Shown piece after piece: positions 21,781 through 35,130 of a stretch of 64,000 nucleotides of DNA. The stretch is from Montifringilla adamsi. Taxonomy: Eukaryota > Chordata > Aves > Passeriformes > Passeridae. The notes below the pieces were generated by a model. That model was not told the DNA's origin. It ran no database searches and saw only the letters and a list, made by a program, of their open reading frames with translations. Position 1 is the first letter of the stretch. Each line of letters begins with the position of its first letter. The stretch is taken from positions 627,467 to 691,466 of the forward strand of contig JAGGNK010012114.1 in assembly GCA_017590115.1 (NCBI GenBank). Reading direction: 5' to 3'. The position numbers and the translations under genes were made by a program.

Positions 21781-24573
21781 TGCCTTATTACTTCTATAGT
21801 AAAGGCTCAGATGACTTTTGTGTTGAAACATACCATTGACTTTTGTTTTTTTCCGCCTAAACCATTAATGCTACCACAGCAAAACAAATCTTATAAATTC
21901 ACACTGTTGGTGATTTTTAGTGTGGTTTGAGTATCATAAGTAACTGGAATGAATTACTCTGATTGATACAGGTAAGCAACAGTTAAAATTATTATTAATG
22001 TTATAGTTTTTCTGTGTTCTTGAAGTCTGTAAGAGTGGTAACATCTCTTGTCATTTATTTGTCTTCCTCCACTTAAGATTATTATGTCTTCCATCTAGCT
22101 TCATAGCCTTCTTTTTGCTTTAACACTCACCATTCTGACCTCCCTAAAGGCTGTGCCACAGTGAGTGTCACTCTCTGGTTCAGCAGCCCCCAAAGGGTGC
22201 TCACCGCAGGTCTGAGCACTGATGTGCAGCTGCCAGGGTCATTTCACCACTGTGTGAGCATCCAAAGGAAGAGCAAACTGAAGCAGTAATACAAGGAAGA
22301 CAATTTATACACCTGGGAACCAGCTGCAGAGGCTGTTCACTGAAAAGGGGCAGCAAAAGAATCATGATACAGATACATTTGCACTCTGTTTTCCACAGAA
22401 TGGGATTATACTTTTTGCTACCTCTAGCTGACCTCTACCACCCTGCCCTTCCAGTAGCAGCTAACAGGGACCTTGCTTCAGTCTTTCATCCAGGTGTTGC
22501 TGGATATCTTGCAAAGGTGAAGCAGGGCTTATGCAGTACACTCATTTGAGTTCATAAGTCTGTCCACGTAAATGTAGCTAGAGAAATGAAAGATCTGTCA
22601 GTGCAAGCCCATCACAGACTCAAAAACCCAGCCAGGGAGCTACTGCCTGTGATGCTTGCAGGGGGAGAAAAATGGATGTGAACGGCAAAGGAGGGTGGGG
22701 TGTTTTTTGAGCTATCATGTGGCTCTAGGGGCTGAAACAGGAGAGGGGTCTAACCAGCTGAGCTGGCTGCCTACCAGGGCTAGCCTAGAGCTGGTGAAAA
22801 TGGGGGCTAAGAGAAACATAACTTCAATTTTGTGATTTTAGAATTCCCTATTGGCCTTGGTGAGTACCTGAGAAGTCACAAAGCTAATTCTGTGCCACAC
22901 ATCCCCTCCTCGCTTCTGGTAGGTGCATTGGCTGGCTTAACCATTTGGTCTTGAGTTACACTTGTCACTCCGCTGTCAGAACAAGGACCCCCAAAGAACA
23001 TGAATTTAGAGAATCCCTGAATCCATCCTAAAACACACACGAGGGATTGTTGATATTGGCAAAAACAAAGTTCACTACAGTGCCCTTCTACATCTCTCCA
23101 ACCTGACTCTTCTCAGAGAACCAGTGAGAGTCAGGGGGTCAGGGAGGGAGTCTAATTCATATTTCATTCCTGGCATCAGAGTCTTGCCAGTGTCACAACT
23201 GGCAGAAGTACTGTCCTCATGTTTCTGCCTCAGAATCTCACTCTAGTGTTTGCTTAGCACTCTCTCTCTTCTTTTCTCCTCTCCCCTCTCTGTGCCACTT
23301 GCCAGCTTAAGGAGCCCTCTTACATCCATCTGATACCATCAAAACTCTATTTGCACATTTAAAAGCTTTCTGCATACATTTGTGAGCTTGACCCTTGATT
23401 AGTTCTCTCTCTTTCCTTCTATAACAATTCGTCTCTTGACCTGCATCTTTATCTTAGACTGTGTTAATGTATCCTGCCTCTCTTTAGCCTACAGTGTTTG
23501 GGACAGAGAACATATTTCACTTCAAATTCATACAGTGTAGTTCATATTTATAGCTACCTCTTAATAATAGCAACAGCCACTCACAGATGGCATGAGTAGC
23601 TAGGACAGATCACTGGTTAAAAAGGAGCCTAAGGTAACTGACAAAAAACATTACAGTTTTCAAAGGTATTTTGAAACCATCCAATGACCTGAAATTGTGA
23701 ATGATACGAAGCCCACATAGGAAGTCTGAGCCTTTATCTCCCTGCATCAGAGGGAACTGGAGACATACAGTCATTACTTAATATGCCAGCTTTGTTCTGC
23801 TTTAGAAAGAGAGCTCTGGTTTCACTTTTAGCACTTTATGTAGCTCTCTGCACTAAACACCCTATAGCATTACTGTGAACTACAGTTCTCCCTCGGGAAG
23901 TTTTCTTTTTTCTAGGTCAGTATTTCCTAAGTTCTGGTAGTTTCAGCCTTTTTGCCAAGTTTGGCTTTTTTTTTTTTTCCCCTCTCTTTTTTCCCCTCTT
24001 TTTTGTAATTTTTTTCCTTTCTCTTTTCTTTTGGAGGGGGTGGAATCTTACTGTTACCAAGAAATATAAGAGGATTTTACTAAGGAGAGGAGACATCAGC
24101 TGAAGTTGTGCATGTTCCAGTGGTGGGGAGACAGACATCACTGAAATTCTTACGCTGGCTATTAGTAATTTCTGTGCAACATACCCTAAATAGGGCTTTC
24201 AACTTCAGTTGCAACTCTGAAATTTCTCATCTGGACTGATAAATTAGCAAACTTAAAGGTTTAGCAAAGGTAATTATTACTTGCAGCATAGAAATATTTG
24301 TCATGAAGAAAACTTAATCTTCACCTTAACATGATAGAAAAATATTCTAGAGCTATGAAGGTGTAGATTTTGCTCTAAACAAATTAATTCCTGCAGACCC
24401 AGCTGATACCTGTAGTTCAGCTCCAGTAGCCTCACAGATGTTTCAGCATCATATTCTGTGGCCATTTTGAATGGTATAAAGACGTATGCTAATTAATTAT
24501 ATGATATCTATCATTTGAGTTCACTGATGATAGGATAGTGCTTGCTTACTGGTTTGAGCAGTAATGCTACAGG

Positions 24574-24619
24574 ATTTCCTCATGAAACAGTGCAGCAATG
24601 CACTGTTTCATGAGGAAAT
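24574..24619. repeat. Perfect 21-bp inverted repeat with GCAA loop
   Basis: The arms at 24574-24594 (starting atttcctcatg) and 24599-24619 (ending catgaggaaat) are exact reverse complements, separated by four bases gcaa. The loop is too short for an ordinary microRNA precursor, and there is no T-run behind it to act as a terminator. Perfect arms in otherwise diverged neutral DNA suggest recent origin by template switching, or a miniature mobile or regulatory sequence. Confidence 0.9.
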
Positions 24620-27600
24620 AAAAAGTAGAATTAGATCAGTAGCCAAAGGCTCTCTGAAAGCCTGTTAAAACCCTTAATACAGCAGACTAATTTTAAAGCA
24701 TCCATCTTGACAAGTAAATTACTTCGGTCCTTTTAATTGTTTCCAAGGCCCTGAGGGTATTACCAGGCCTTGCTCTCCCAGCCCAGCCTCCCACGGAGCT
24801 TCCTCTCCCTACCCCTTCTCAGTTGTCCAGGACTCCCGTTTCAGTCCAGGCTGTTCATCTCTGTTTCAGGGATACGGATGCCTTGGGCTAGAGCTGTACC
24901 CTAGCAGTGTTTCCCCTTTGCTGGGGTCAGTGGGGTGCGACCTGCCAGCCTCCAGGAGCCCCCAGCCTTGGCTGCATCTTTAGAATTACTAAGAATGTGC
25001 AGTTTTTGCTCTTAAGGGATTTATGTTTAGGCTGTTTCTTACAGAACGTTATGTAGGAAAAGGGATTTGGTAAGACCCCTGCTAATATTTTTTAAAGTAG
25101 ACAAATATAAGGTTAAAGAGGAATTTTGTCTTTACATGTTTCAAATCCAACAGTGGAAATGAGGTGTGGAATAAAAAGCCCCAGATTGAAGAGCCCCCTG
25201 CATAGTTAACAGCCGCCATGAAAAAAGTCCTTTTTTCACCTTATTTTTTAATCCTTCTTTCCTCCACAGTATAACTTTGTATTTGAGAGTCCAAGTGGCA
25301 CTAGAAATAACTTGAGGATACAGGAGCATTTTTTGCCTCTCTTCTTCCAGTGAGAGTGACTGAAAGGGACAATTAGCTGTAAAAGGAGCTGGCTCTTAAT
25401 ACATGTATTCAAACTAAGCACCTTCTGTATACAGAACATGTTTCTCATTAATGAGTTCCCTATTCAGCAGTGGTCAGCTCTGCTGCCTGCTTCAGCAAGC
25501 TGGCTGCCTCCTTCCTTGGGGGCTCTGTTCCCCAGAAGAGAGTGGGAGGAACCACATCAAGGGCTACATGGACTGCAAAAGCAGCGGAAATTTCTGCTCT
25601 TCCTTTGCTTATAAAAGCCAGAGCAAGGCTTGCTTTTTATAATTTCCTTTTGTTCATACCTTTCCCCACTCTGTCACTAAGTCAGCTTAAGTATTTGCAG
25701 TGATGAGCCTCATCAAGCCACTGATTTTGAAGTAGAGCTCCAGACAGAAAAGGTCATTAAAATGTCAATGACAACATGTTCCATGCCATGCATTAGAACA
25801 TAACAATTTAATACCAAGCTTTGCCACAAGGATCTGCAGCCTTAATTCATTATCTTCCTGATTGAACTAAAGCTGATTTCCTTGAACAGAGAAATCACCA
25901 AATCCTCACACTCTAAATGACTTGTAGCTTTCCTGAAACCAATTGACCACTTTTCCTTTGATCTGTCAGGAGTCTGTCCCCATATTTGGATTTATTTCCC
26001 CAAAGAAAGTGTAGAAGAAACTGCTAGAGAAAGAAAACACTAGAAATAGCAAGACAGAGTCCAGCCTCATTAGGCTTAGGCAGACTCTTCTGCAACTCAG
26101 ATAAGGATTTGGTCCCTTGAGGCAGAGCAAGTAATTGCTATTTGGTATAGCTCCTTCCTTCTTCCTTGAGTACATGCGCATGTACTCTCTCAGATGCTCA
26201 TGTACTCACTCTCCCCTTTATTACAGGGTCATATATATATGCCATATGCATGATTTGCTACCAGTTTGCTTAGGGGTTTCTTTTATAGACCACCAGCAGT
26301 AAAATAGCTCTCCAATAGCAAGGACTGCTCAGCTTTGGAGTTTTATGTCTGCACTTCACACCAGACCACAAGTTTTAAAACCCTTCTAAAAGGGTTAATG
26401 AACAAACAATAAAATCCAGTTGTATTTGAAGGAGAGCAGGATATGTACATCAGTGTATTGGCCTGACAAATTATTCAATGTGCACCCAGAAAGGGGAGGG
26501 AACAATTAAATCTGGCCCCGATATGTAGGGAGGACAGGAAGCATTGACATAAAAGGGACCTAGGAGGAAACTTCTGAGTTTGCTCTAAAGACTTTAGTGC
26601 TGTGCTCTTTAGTGAAATACAGGCCTTTGGAGAGTTGTGGGTCCAGCAAGGTCACCCAAGAGCAGCAGTGTCACATAAGCCACTGAGCAGGAGCAGGTGA
26701 GTGCCCAGACACTGACACTACAAACTGCAGTGAATCCTAGTAAAGAAAGCTCTGGCGTTGGACAGGCAGACCTTCACTGTGGAGTTGACATGGAGCAAAT
26801 GCCCTGGGGGCAGACCTGACTGTTCTGAAGCTGTTGAGTGCTTGCTAGGTGCCACCGGCTGATGAGCTGATGAGCTGCCCTCTCTGTGTGCTCTGCTCTC
26901 CTCAGTGGCACAGGCCTGCGGCATCAAGGGAAAGGGTGTTTACAGGCTGGAGAGAGGCCAGTTACTCTAATACAGCTGAGCAACTTACAAAGGATAAGAT
27001 GGGATAAAGCATGGGTCAGTCTTAAAGTTCAAGCATGGCCTTGATAAAAAGTTGTCTTTAGAGAGCACTACACCTGTCTCATTACTTACGTGCCACTCGC
27101 TTGCCCTAAAGGACATGATTTCTCCTGCTTTGGGCTGCTACACAGCGAGAATACCCCTTCTCTGTCTGCCATCTGAAGGCAGGAGTAAATGATAGAGAAC
27201 TTTATTGCACAGTAGAAAATTATCAGTCAAGGGACTGTAGGTGGCAAGCCACAAGTGTGTGTCTCCAGTTACACTTCCTCTCATGGTAGTAAGTTGAAAC
27301 CTTTGGTAAGGCTCTCTTTCATTGTTTGTTACCATTATCAATTCTTACATTCTTTTGGGCCCCGTTAAATGGCAGTATTAGATTACTAGTCACCAGTGTA
27401 AAGGGCCCATGTCTCCTCATTAATAGGCTGATGTGTGTTTAAGAAGCCAGTTTAAGTATTTTTCACTGTAAGAAGGATATTTCCATCATGGAATACGTTG
27501 TTGTACTTGCTTTTGTTTTGGCTGCTCTAGTTTTAAATATTAGCACTTCAGTGTGCACCTTAGATGAGCTCAGCTGAATCTTCAGGATGCAGTATTTCAT

Positions 27601-27703
27601 ATGTTCCTAAGATCAAAACTCGTTCTGTGCTTTCATATTAAGTGCCCTATTTATTTAGTAATGTTTTACAGTTTTGTGGTTTTGTTCCTGGTTGTGGTTT
27701 TGT

Positions 27704-27741
27704 TTGCTTGTTTGCTTGTTTGTTTGTTTGTTTGTTTGTTT
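27704..27741. repeat. TTTG/TTGC tandem repeat
   Basis: Tetranucleotide array of tttg and cttg units, about nine copies, ending at ttttaaac. Confidence 0.85.
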
Positions 27742-30700
27742 TAAACCTTGTTCAACTGAAAGAGGAAAAGAGGCTTGCAGGAATTCAGCTTTGACATTTT
27801 GGGGCCTTCCCCCCCATTTTTTCAAAACGACAAAATTAATTCCCAAATAATTCAGGAGTTGGTAGGATTTGGTAGCTGACAGGGAAAACAAATTTCAAAA
27901 CAAGTCATTGAATGAAGACAATATTTATCAATTATTTATCAACCGCTCTGACTCATGGTAAGACTCATTTGACTAGTAGACAATGATCAGTAGGTTGTGA
28001 ATTGAAAACCTCCTCGATTTTGAATCTGCAAGGCAAACACACGACAGTTTTCAGGAGGCTTTATCAGAATGGCTAAGAGCAGTTAGGGATGCAGACCAGA
28101 CCACCATCTCCCTTTCACAGCCCCACTCCCCTTTTAGATTATCCTTTGCCCCTGGATTGCTGCTTAAATTTGCTGTCCATTAGACCCTAGTGATAACATC
28201 AAGGTCGGATGCTCTACTCGAATCAACAGCTGAATTACCCATGTCTTCTGACACCATCAAAAGCAAATTGCTAGCTAATCACTAAGGAAAGGAGAAAACA
28301 ACAACAAATAGTTCTTTGACCAGTCAGGCTAATAAAGACCGCTTTTCAGTGTATTGCTTTTCTTTTCAGACTCTCAGATATTTAATAAATCGTGGTCTTC
28401 TTAATTTTTCCTACATGAGGCCACTAACAGGCCATCTCTGCTTTGCCTTTTTAGCAATGCTTGTCAAAGTAGAGACTTCTTAGGAGTATGTAGTTTATTT
28501 GCAACTGGTCAATGGGCTCAAATGTTTTGTGCTAGGGAAAGGCTGTAGGCTTGGTGTGGTCACAGGAACTGTAAATGAGAGCTTTGCAAGGGTACTCTCT
28601 GCATGGCCCTACTGTGTGTGTGTCTCCTGAGCAGTTACAAAGCTGAAAGCTGTGTTTGAGAGCATTTTTCCCCTCACAAAGATAGGAGGTGTTCAGGGCC
28701 AGGCATGGACCCTTTCTGTGGAACAACTCCACCCCACTGCCTTGCACCACACTCTGCACCACAAGTAAGGTGCAGTACATCTCTGGCCTAACAGCTGTTG
28801 TAAACAAAAGTAACTTGTTCAGAATTTATTTAGTCTTAGGGTAAAGTTATGAAAAAGGGAAACAAAAAAGCCCAGGTCATGGCATTGAGTCTTAAACCAT
28901 CAATAATCATGAGAATATATAACTTGGAAGTAGTCCATTATATTTATGTATTTAGCTATAGGGTTTTTGTGTCATTATAATGTACAATAGGCAAAAAAGG
29001 AGCCTGGATTTAAGAAAAGCTGTAGTCTCTTTTAAAAGCTTTTGGGTGCCAGCAAACAACAATGAATTTTTCTAGGTTAATAATAAGCTAGTTAAGGTAC
29101 AAAAAAAGAACAAAGTTCTTTTTGAAAGCTCTGGGTATTAAGCACATAATGGTTTCATTATCTAAAGTTCAGTCACAACAAGGACAAAGAAATCCCTCTT
29201 ATGTATGCTGAAGAGCTTTTCAGTTTTGAAAAAAAATCAATACTATATTCACACTAATGTTGGCTTGCATAAAATATTGACTGTAGTCACACTGGTGGTT
29301 TTACATAAAGACTTAAAAGCAATTTTGGACGTCGAAAGATTCTAATTGTTTTTTCCTTTTCCTGAAAGAGTAATGAAAAGACGACTAAAAAGCAGAACTA
29401 TATAGTTATTTTATAACTGGCACTAACAAATTTCACCAATTACAGAGTCCATTCTGTAAGCAATGAATGTGTGGCTCCCAATTAATCTAGTGTACCTCCA
29501 GGCAAGGTCTAAATCAGCTGGATACAGCTAAAGCAATTTGCACACAGCTAAAAGCAAATTGGAAAATAAGTGTTCCACGCTACTGCCTATCTTTTCAAGC
29601 CAAATACACAATCAGTATTCTGGCAGCAGCACTCTGTCATGTTATTTGCAACTATCAATTTTAATTATAGCAATTATTGATTAGTTGGGAAAGTGAAAAA
29701 TCTAATGTTCAAATGAGGCTGGCGCGGCTGCCGGGGATCATTTTTTGCTTTCATGCACTTGTACATTCAGTGTTAAGAAACACCATGCAAAGAATATACA
29801 CGCAAAGAATATACCTCCACCACTGTGATGAGCTCAGACAACTACCACTGAAGGTGCAGCTGTGATTTCTTTTTTTTTTTTTTCCAATTTGTTTACAACA
29901 AGCATCCAGTTTTAGGATTCACCATTCTGTAGAGAAAGGGTAATATGCATTGAATTAGGGTGTGACAGGACTGAGTAAGGAACATAGGCAAATACTTTCA
30001 AACTTGGGCACCTAAAATCAAACTCTTATTTTCTTACTTAACCACCCAGAGTGCTTCTGTTGCCCATTGGCATGGGTTATTTTTCTAACCTATTTACTTT
30101 TAGACTCAAGCTGTTCCTTTGTAGAACAATGCTTCTCTTGGAACAGAGAAAAAAGAAATATCCAGCCCTAGCTGAACTAACAAGAACATTATGTGTTTCA
30201 GCTAAATAAATAGCTGGGGGAAGAGGGCATCCTGACTTGAGCAGTTACAGCCACAAAGGCTGAACATGAATTCTCTGAATCCGAGTTCCTGGTACAAGTT
30301 CATCTCCACTGCTAATCAAATGCCCTGTGTAGTGTTTCTGAAGACATTCTGTTTCCATTTGAAGTGACCCAGTAAACACTCCACTAATAATTACTGTGCG
30401 CCAGAGAAGACTTTCAAGTGCACTGCAGCCTACCTCTGCCAAGGCTGAGGAAGAGCAGGGGAGTTTTTCCATCACACGTGCTCTGCTTGCCTCGTGGCTG
30501 AACGTGCTTGCTCTGCTGGGGACACGTCCTGCAGCACGGCACAGCACTGGCTCCTGCCCCTCCTGTGGGCAGGCTGGGCACAGCTGCACCACCTGCCTGG
30601 CTGCTGCTCGCACAGGCATGGCTTTCGTGTTTTAAAAAGGTAACGAGGGTAGCTGGTGGCAGCAATATCCCAAAGCTCTGGGCCACCACTGAGGTCAGAT

Positions 30701-32985
30701 GAGAGGTATCAGATCCAGGATCACAACACTGCCCATTTACCTGGTTTTGAATTTAAAGCAGTGTACTAAGTAAACGTTTTTTTGTGCAGTCTTCCAAATC
30801 GTGGTCAGTGGATAACTGGCATAGTAGGTGGTGCATTGCACTGTTGCTGGGAAACTGTGGATGGATGTGAAACTGTGAAGGTCAGCTGCTGCAATTAGTT
30901 ATGAAGAGAGAATAATTTCAAAGACCTGCACAAGGATATAGCTATGCAACACCCACTGTCTTGGCAAAGCCTTGTACAGCTAATCATCTGCTTTGAAAAT
31001 GCGAGGGAATGCGTCCTTGAGTTGGACAAGAAGATCTCTCTGCCTATTCACCAGCCAAAAAAAATGTGCTTACAGTGCCTTATACTGAAATGGAAAACAA
31101 GAAAGGAAAAAAAAAATAGCAAAGACATAGAAATGAGTCCTGAGCATGCCTAATATGGGAATGCCGGTGTCTCATAACAAAAGTGCTCTCTGAGAAAAAA
31201 AAATAGTGAGATGCTTAGAAAAGTATGCATACATTTGAGTTCATCTGGTGATCAGGTACAGTTTGGGCACACATGCACACACAGTGTAATACTGTTCTCC
31301 GACATGCTTCCTGCTCAGACTTTTGTCCTTCTGAACTCTTTTGTTTGGAGTTTACATTATTTTATCCTGCCCACCAAAGCTTCCAACCTGCTCAGCTTAG
31401 TGCTGCACAAATACACTTGTAGGGAGAGGCTTGTCCCCAACAATTTAATTCTTCTTTTCTTTGTTTTGTTGAGGAAAAAAAGCCCCACATATAGAAATTT
31501 CCTGTCATGTAGTATTTACCACTACAAGTACTCTTCTAATAGAGAATCATGAAAAGTTATAGACTGCAATCCTTTAACCTGCTGTAAAATAGTGTGATTT
31601 GTATTTTGTTAAGCCACAAATTGATAATGTCGCACCTTCTCTATTATTTAAAACATAGTATTAATATTAAAATTGCCATGCCTGTCCGTAACTTTGGGAT
31701 CAGGTATGTACCTCAAGGGATCCCGCTCCATCTGCAATAAGTGCTTTTCACTTCAGATTAATATATTTTCATTTGCCCTGTCAGCCTATGCAGATGGAGC
31801 AGGCCTCAAACCACACAGGGTCAAGTAGGAGCCCAATTAGGCAGAGTTATTTTTAAGTTCTGGAGGCCACAGGGTCAGCACACGGGAGAGATTTTAAGCA
31901 CCTAAAGATGTAGATAGGAGTCTCATGTATTTTCAGAAGTGCTATCACTCTGCAGTCAAGGGGAGCTAGGCATCTGGTAACTATCTTGAAAAGCACGTTA
32001 TGAGATTCCTGCAAAGAGCTTGAATTCTTTTGGAAATCTACCTTCTCCTGCCTCAGAACACGTAGTTGAGACTACCAGTGATTTCATGTTCCCAGTCTCA
32101 TCATCCCAGTTGTGCTGATGTTTATCCTCTCGCTGAGGCTCCTGCAGCAGCCCTGGACATGCCTGTGCTGTTCAGGAGGTCACACGTGCATCGTGCATCC
32201 CGAGAGCCCAGAGCGCTGCGTGGGAGCTCGTCAGGAAACACGCGTGGGTCAGCTGCACTCAGGCACGGCGTGGGGATCTCTGATGGATCTCTTGCCTGGC
32301 CAAAGGAAGGTCATGGAACATAAACTCCACCACTTTCCAGCTAGCCCAGTCAACAGAAGGGGCCATGATTAAATGCCTGGAGAAGAGTAAGAGTAGGGAA
32401 TGTTTCAGTGCTAATGCTCCTCTATCTTCTGATAATTTTGAGTCAGAGGGTTTCTAGTGTAGTTTCTCTATGCAATAATTAACAAACATTTTTTTCTTTT
32501 TTTGCCACCAAAGGGTTTTTTCAATTTCCTCTTGAATTCAGTATGAGCTTTTTGTATTCACGATGTTCCTCCTTTGCCAAGGATTTTCCCACATGCATTG
32601 CCAATCACACAAAGACTCTCCCTGTGTCCTGGATACAGTCCTTCTTACCTTTTTTTGATGACCAAGGATTTTTGTACTGGGAGCAACAGCAAAATAATTT
32701 CTTTCCTAGTCATCCCTCTATACTTATCATGATTTCATAGTCTCCAACATATTCCACCTTAAAGCACCTCTATCCCACACTGAGGACTCCCAGCCTAACT
32801 TTTTTTTCTCTTTTTCTTATATGGAACTTATTAAACATCCTTGCCATTCTTGTTTGAAACTTTTCTATTTATAATATATCTTCTGTAGATGCAAGGATTA
32901 ATATCCACCTTTCTGCTGTAGAACATCTCATTTATTCCTGCCTTTAACTTCCTAATTTTAGCTGGGTAGTCTTATGGGTGTTTTT

Positions 32986-33150
32986 ATACATCTTTAAAAG
33001 GCACTGTGAAGGTGCCTGTCAAAAGCTTTGTGAAAGCCAAATAGAAGCAGTCTGCTTGAATCACCCTTTTTCATAGACACGAGTCCCCTGGCTGTCAACA
33101 GGTTTGTCAGGCAGGACTTCCCTTGCCAGAAATGGTATGCAGGAACCAAG
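32986..33150 (-). mobile_element. CR1 fragment, reverse-transcriptase region
   Basis: Read in reverse, it contains two blocks typical of the CR1 reverse-transcriptase frame: a version of GACTTCTGCAAGGCCTTTGACAC (here gctttcacaaagcttttgac) and, upstream of it, a version of GGCAAGTCCTGCCTGACCAA (here gggaagtcctgcctgacaaa). Strongly decayed and not translatable. Confidence 0.6.
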
Positions 33151-33370
33151 CTTAAAATGTTTCCAGGATGAAAGAGAAGTAGTCCCTTAGAGCTAGAGGC
33201 ACTTTGACATTTTAATCTAATGCTGTGAATTGTCTTGGGATTTTAGACACACTTGGAATACAGTGGATAACACACAGTCCTTAGGATTCTTTTTAGGAAA
33301 AAACTTAGGAAAATGAGAAATGTGTACCCTCAGCTATATTTTATTAAATCTACCTCCTTATTTTGCTTTT

Positions 33371-33560
33371 AGAATCACAGAATAATTTCTCCTGGAAGAC
33401 ACCTGTGAAGATCTGCAGTCCAACATCTAGCTTAAAAAAGTTTTGATTAGAAGAGGTTCATCAGAGCTGAAGATATATTTCTTCTTAAAGGATGGAAATC
33501 CCTCTCCTCTCTAGGCTTCTCTTCCAGTATTTCAGAGTGAAAATTAGCTAGTTGAAATTC
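33371..33560 (-). mobile_element. CR1 fragment, 3' end
   Basis: Starts with agaatcacagaataat and continues ctcctggaagacacctgtgaagatc and agtccaacatctagctt, matching the antisense CR1 3' end. Decay increases further right, so the far edge is uncertain. It lies to the right of the reverse-transcriptase fragment at 32986-33150, the wrong order for one minus-strand copy, so these are separate insertions. Confidence 0.5.
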
Positions 33561-34500
33561 CCCATGTTCCATCTTGTATATTTTTTCTTTTTGCCCTCCG
33601 TTGTCTAGCTTTGGGAAGGGTCTTGTTCCACTTTCTCTTATCCTTCCACCACGTAGCTGTAGCCAGCAGTCAAACCTTCCTTCCTTTCCCAGGGCTGAGC
33701 ACACTCAGGTCTTTTTAGCCACTATGACCTGATTCACTGGTTTGACAGCACCAGCAGCAACAGCCTGTTTCAGCTCTTGTTCCTAATAATGAATGGGACA
33801 GGACCAGGATGTAAATGTTACTCACAGAGAGCTGGAATAAATCCTTAACAAGTTTTTTAATTAGTTTCCTCAAAAACAGGCAGTTAGATCTAAAGAATTT
33901 CACTAGAAATCAGCAACTAATTAATTCCTGAAGCATTGGCTGAATGTAGTAATATGTACAGTACGTATGAGGGCAGAGAGCATGTGCACTACAAAGTTAA
34001 ATTCTAATAGAATAATCACCCCAGAGGGGGTCATCAAAAGCTAGTAGAAATTAAAGCAATGAAGAATGCTCCAGCTTAGACTAAAGTGATTTCCATCAGA
34101 GCAGATCTGCAAAGACCAGATGAGGTTTCAACTGCTAGTTTGCATACTTGGGGTCTTACAATATCCAGGAGCTGTGTGTGTTGCCCTTGATATTCCAGGA
34201 ATATCAAGAGCAGAAGGGATGGAGCTGTACAGCAGGGAGGCAGAGAGCCTTCACCACACAGTGCTGGGAGTTTCTGTGTTAGGTACTATCCCACTCAGTT
34301 GTCTGCCATTACATTATTTCACATCTATACCATGGACTAAAGTGGCAGGGTGAGTCTTTTCAGACTGCTGGTGATACAGATTCATCTCTCAGTTGCTCCA
34401 CAGAGCACACAGAAGTACATTTCCTAGAGTCTGAGTATAGTATAGGGTAGGTAAAGGCAAATCAGCTGAAATCAATCCGGAGGATAACAAAAAACCGGGG

Positions 34501-34531
<31 letters not shown>
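34501..34531. repeat. Poly-A run of 31
   Basis: Thirty-one uninterrupted A residues after accgggg. No retroposed body was recognised on the left, so it is not confirmed as a retroposon tail. Confidence 0.9.
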
Positions 34532-34533
<2 letters not shown>

Positions 34534-35088
34534 CTCTCCAGAACAGCTGCTTTCATAAAATTTCTGCTGTTTTTATAGGAAATACAATTGGCAACTCACA
34601 GGGCACTGACCACAGCAAATATAGCCTTGATTGTCTTTGTCTGCTTAGATTGGAATCCAGGTCTGAAATTTAAAATATTCAGAGACAACAATTTTATTCC
34701 AGCTCTGTGTCCTCACATCTGCAGTTCTGAAATTTGTTGTACATCTTAACCATTTCCAGAAAAGTGCATTTAGTGAGTGTCAAAAGAGGAACAATGCTGC
34801 AGATTACAAACCAAGCTCCAGTTCCAGGTTTGTTTGGCAATCAGATACACAACAGCAGCTAGGTGCTTGCTCCAGACTAGAAGGTCTGCCTAAATATATA
34901 TTGATAGCAATGGCAGGAAATGTGGGCGAGTGCTCATGTGTTTGGCATGCAATTTGGTGACCTTGACACCTTTAGGTGCTATCATCCTGTTCTGGCTTCT
35001 TCTCAAATTAATTTTAGCCTTGATAGAAGTTTTGTGAGGCTCCTGGGCACACAACTCTCCTTTAAGAGAATATTAGTATTAGATGCAA

Positions 35089-35130
35089 GTATGTGTGTAT
35101 GTGTGTGTATGTGTGTGTGTGTGTGTGTGC
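35089..35130. repeat. (TG)n microsatellite
   Basis: Interrupted TG dinucleotide array (gtgtgtatgtgtgtgtatg then gtgtgtgtgtgtgtg). Confidence 0.9.

Larger units (their letters stand above)
19670..21800 (+). other. ZNF608: ZNF608 3' untranslated region (3' end estimated)
   Basis: The region is AT-rich and has no coding frame. It contains a long (TA)n tract, a pyrimidine-rich tract at about 20041-20101, two Pumilio-type motifs, two matches to the miR-30 seed target, and a poly-T run at 21348-21371. Two AATAAA hexamers are the best candidate ends: 20111-20116 and 21775-21780. The far boundary is inference from the second hexamer; transcript reads would settle it. Confidence 0.6.
21801..32985. 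other. Intergenic DNA downstream of ZNF608, no gene recognised
   Basis: All frames are short, lack family motifs, and are mostly shadowed by equally long frames on the other strand. Within the region I note a pyrimidine-rich stretch (23965-24030), a strong hairpin (24574-24619), moderately GC-rich patches (about 24740-24990, 30410-30620 and 32130-32300), a TTTG tandem run (about 27704-27741) and short homopolymers. No RNA gene was recognised. Confidence 0.7.

Noticed and set aside
23102..23135. Short inverted repeat cctgactct / agagtcagg with a 16-base loop
   Set aside because: Nine-base arms are expected by chance at this scale.
24574..24619. Hairpin considered as a microRNA precursor or terminator
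   Set aside because: The 4-base loop and 46-base total length are too small for a canonical pre-miRNA, and intrinsic terminators do not apply in vertebrates.
30410..30620. GC-rich patch with frames on both strands considered as an exon
   Set aside because: No in-phase splice pair, no motif and few CpGs; most likely a compositional patch or decayed repeat.
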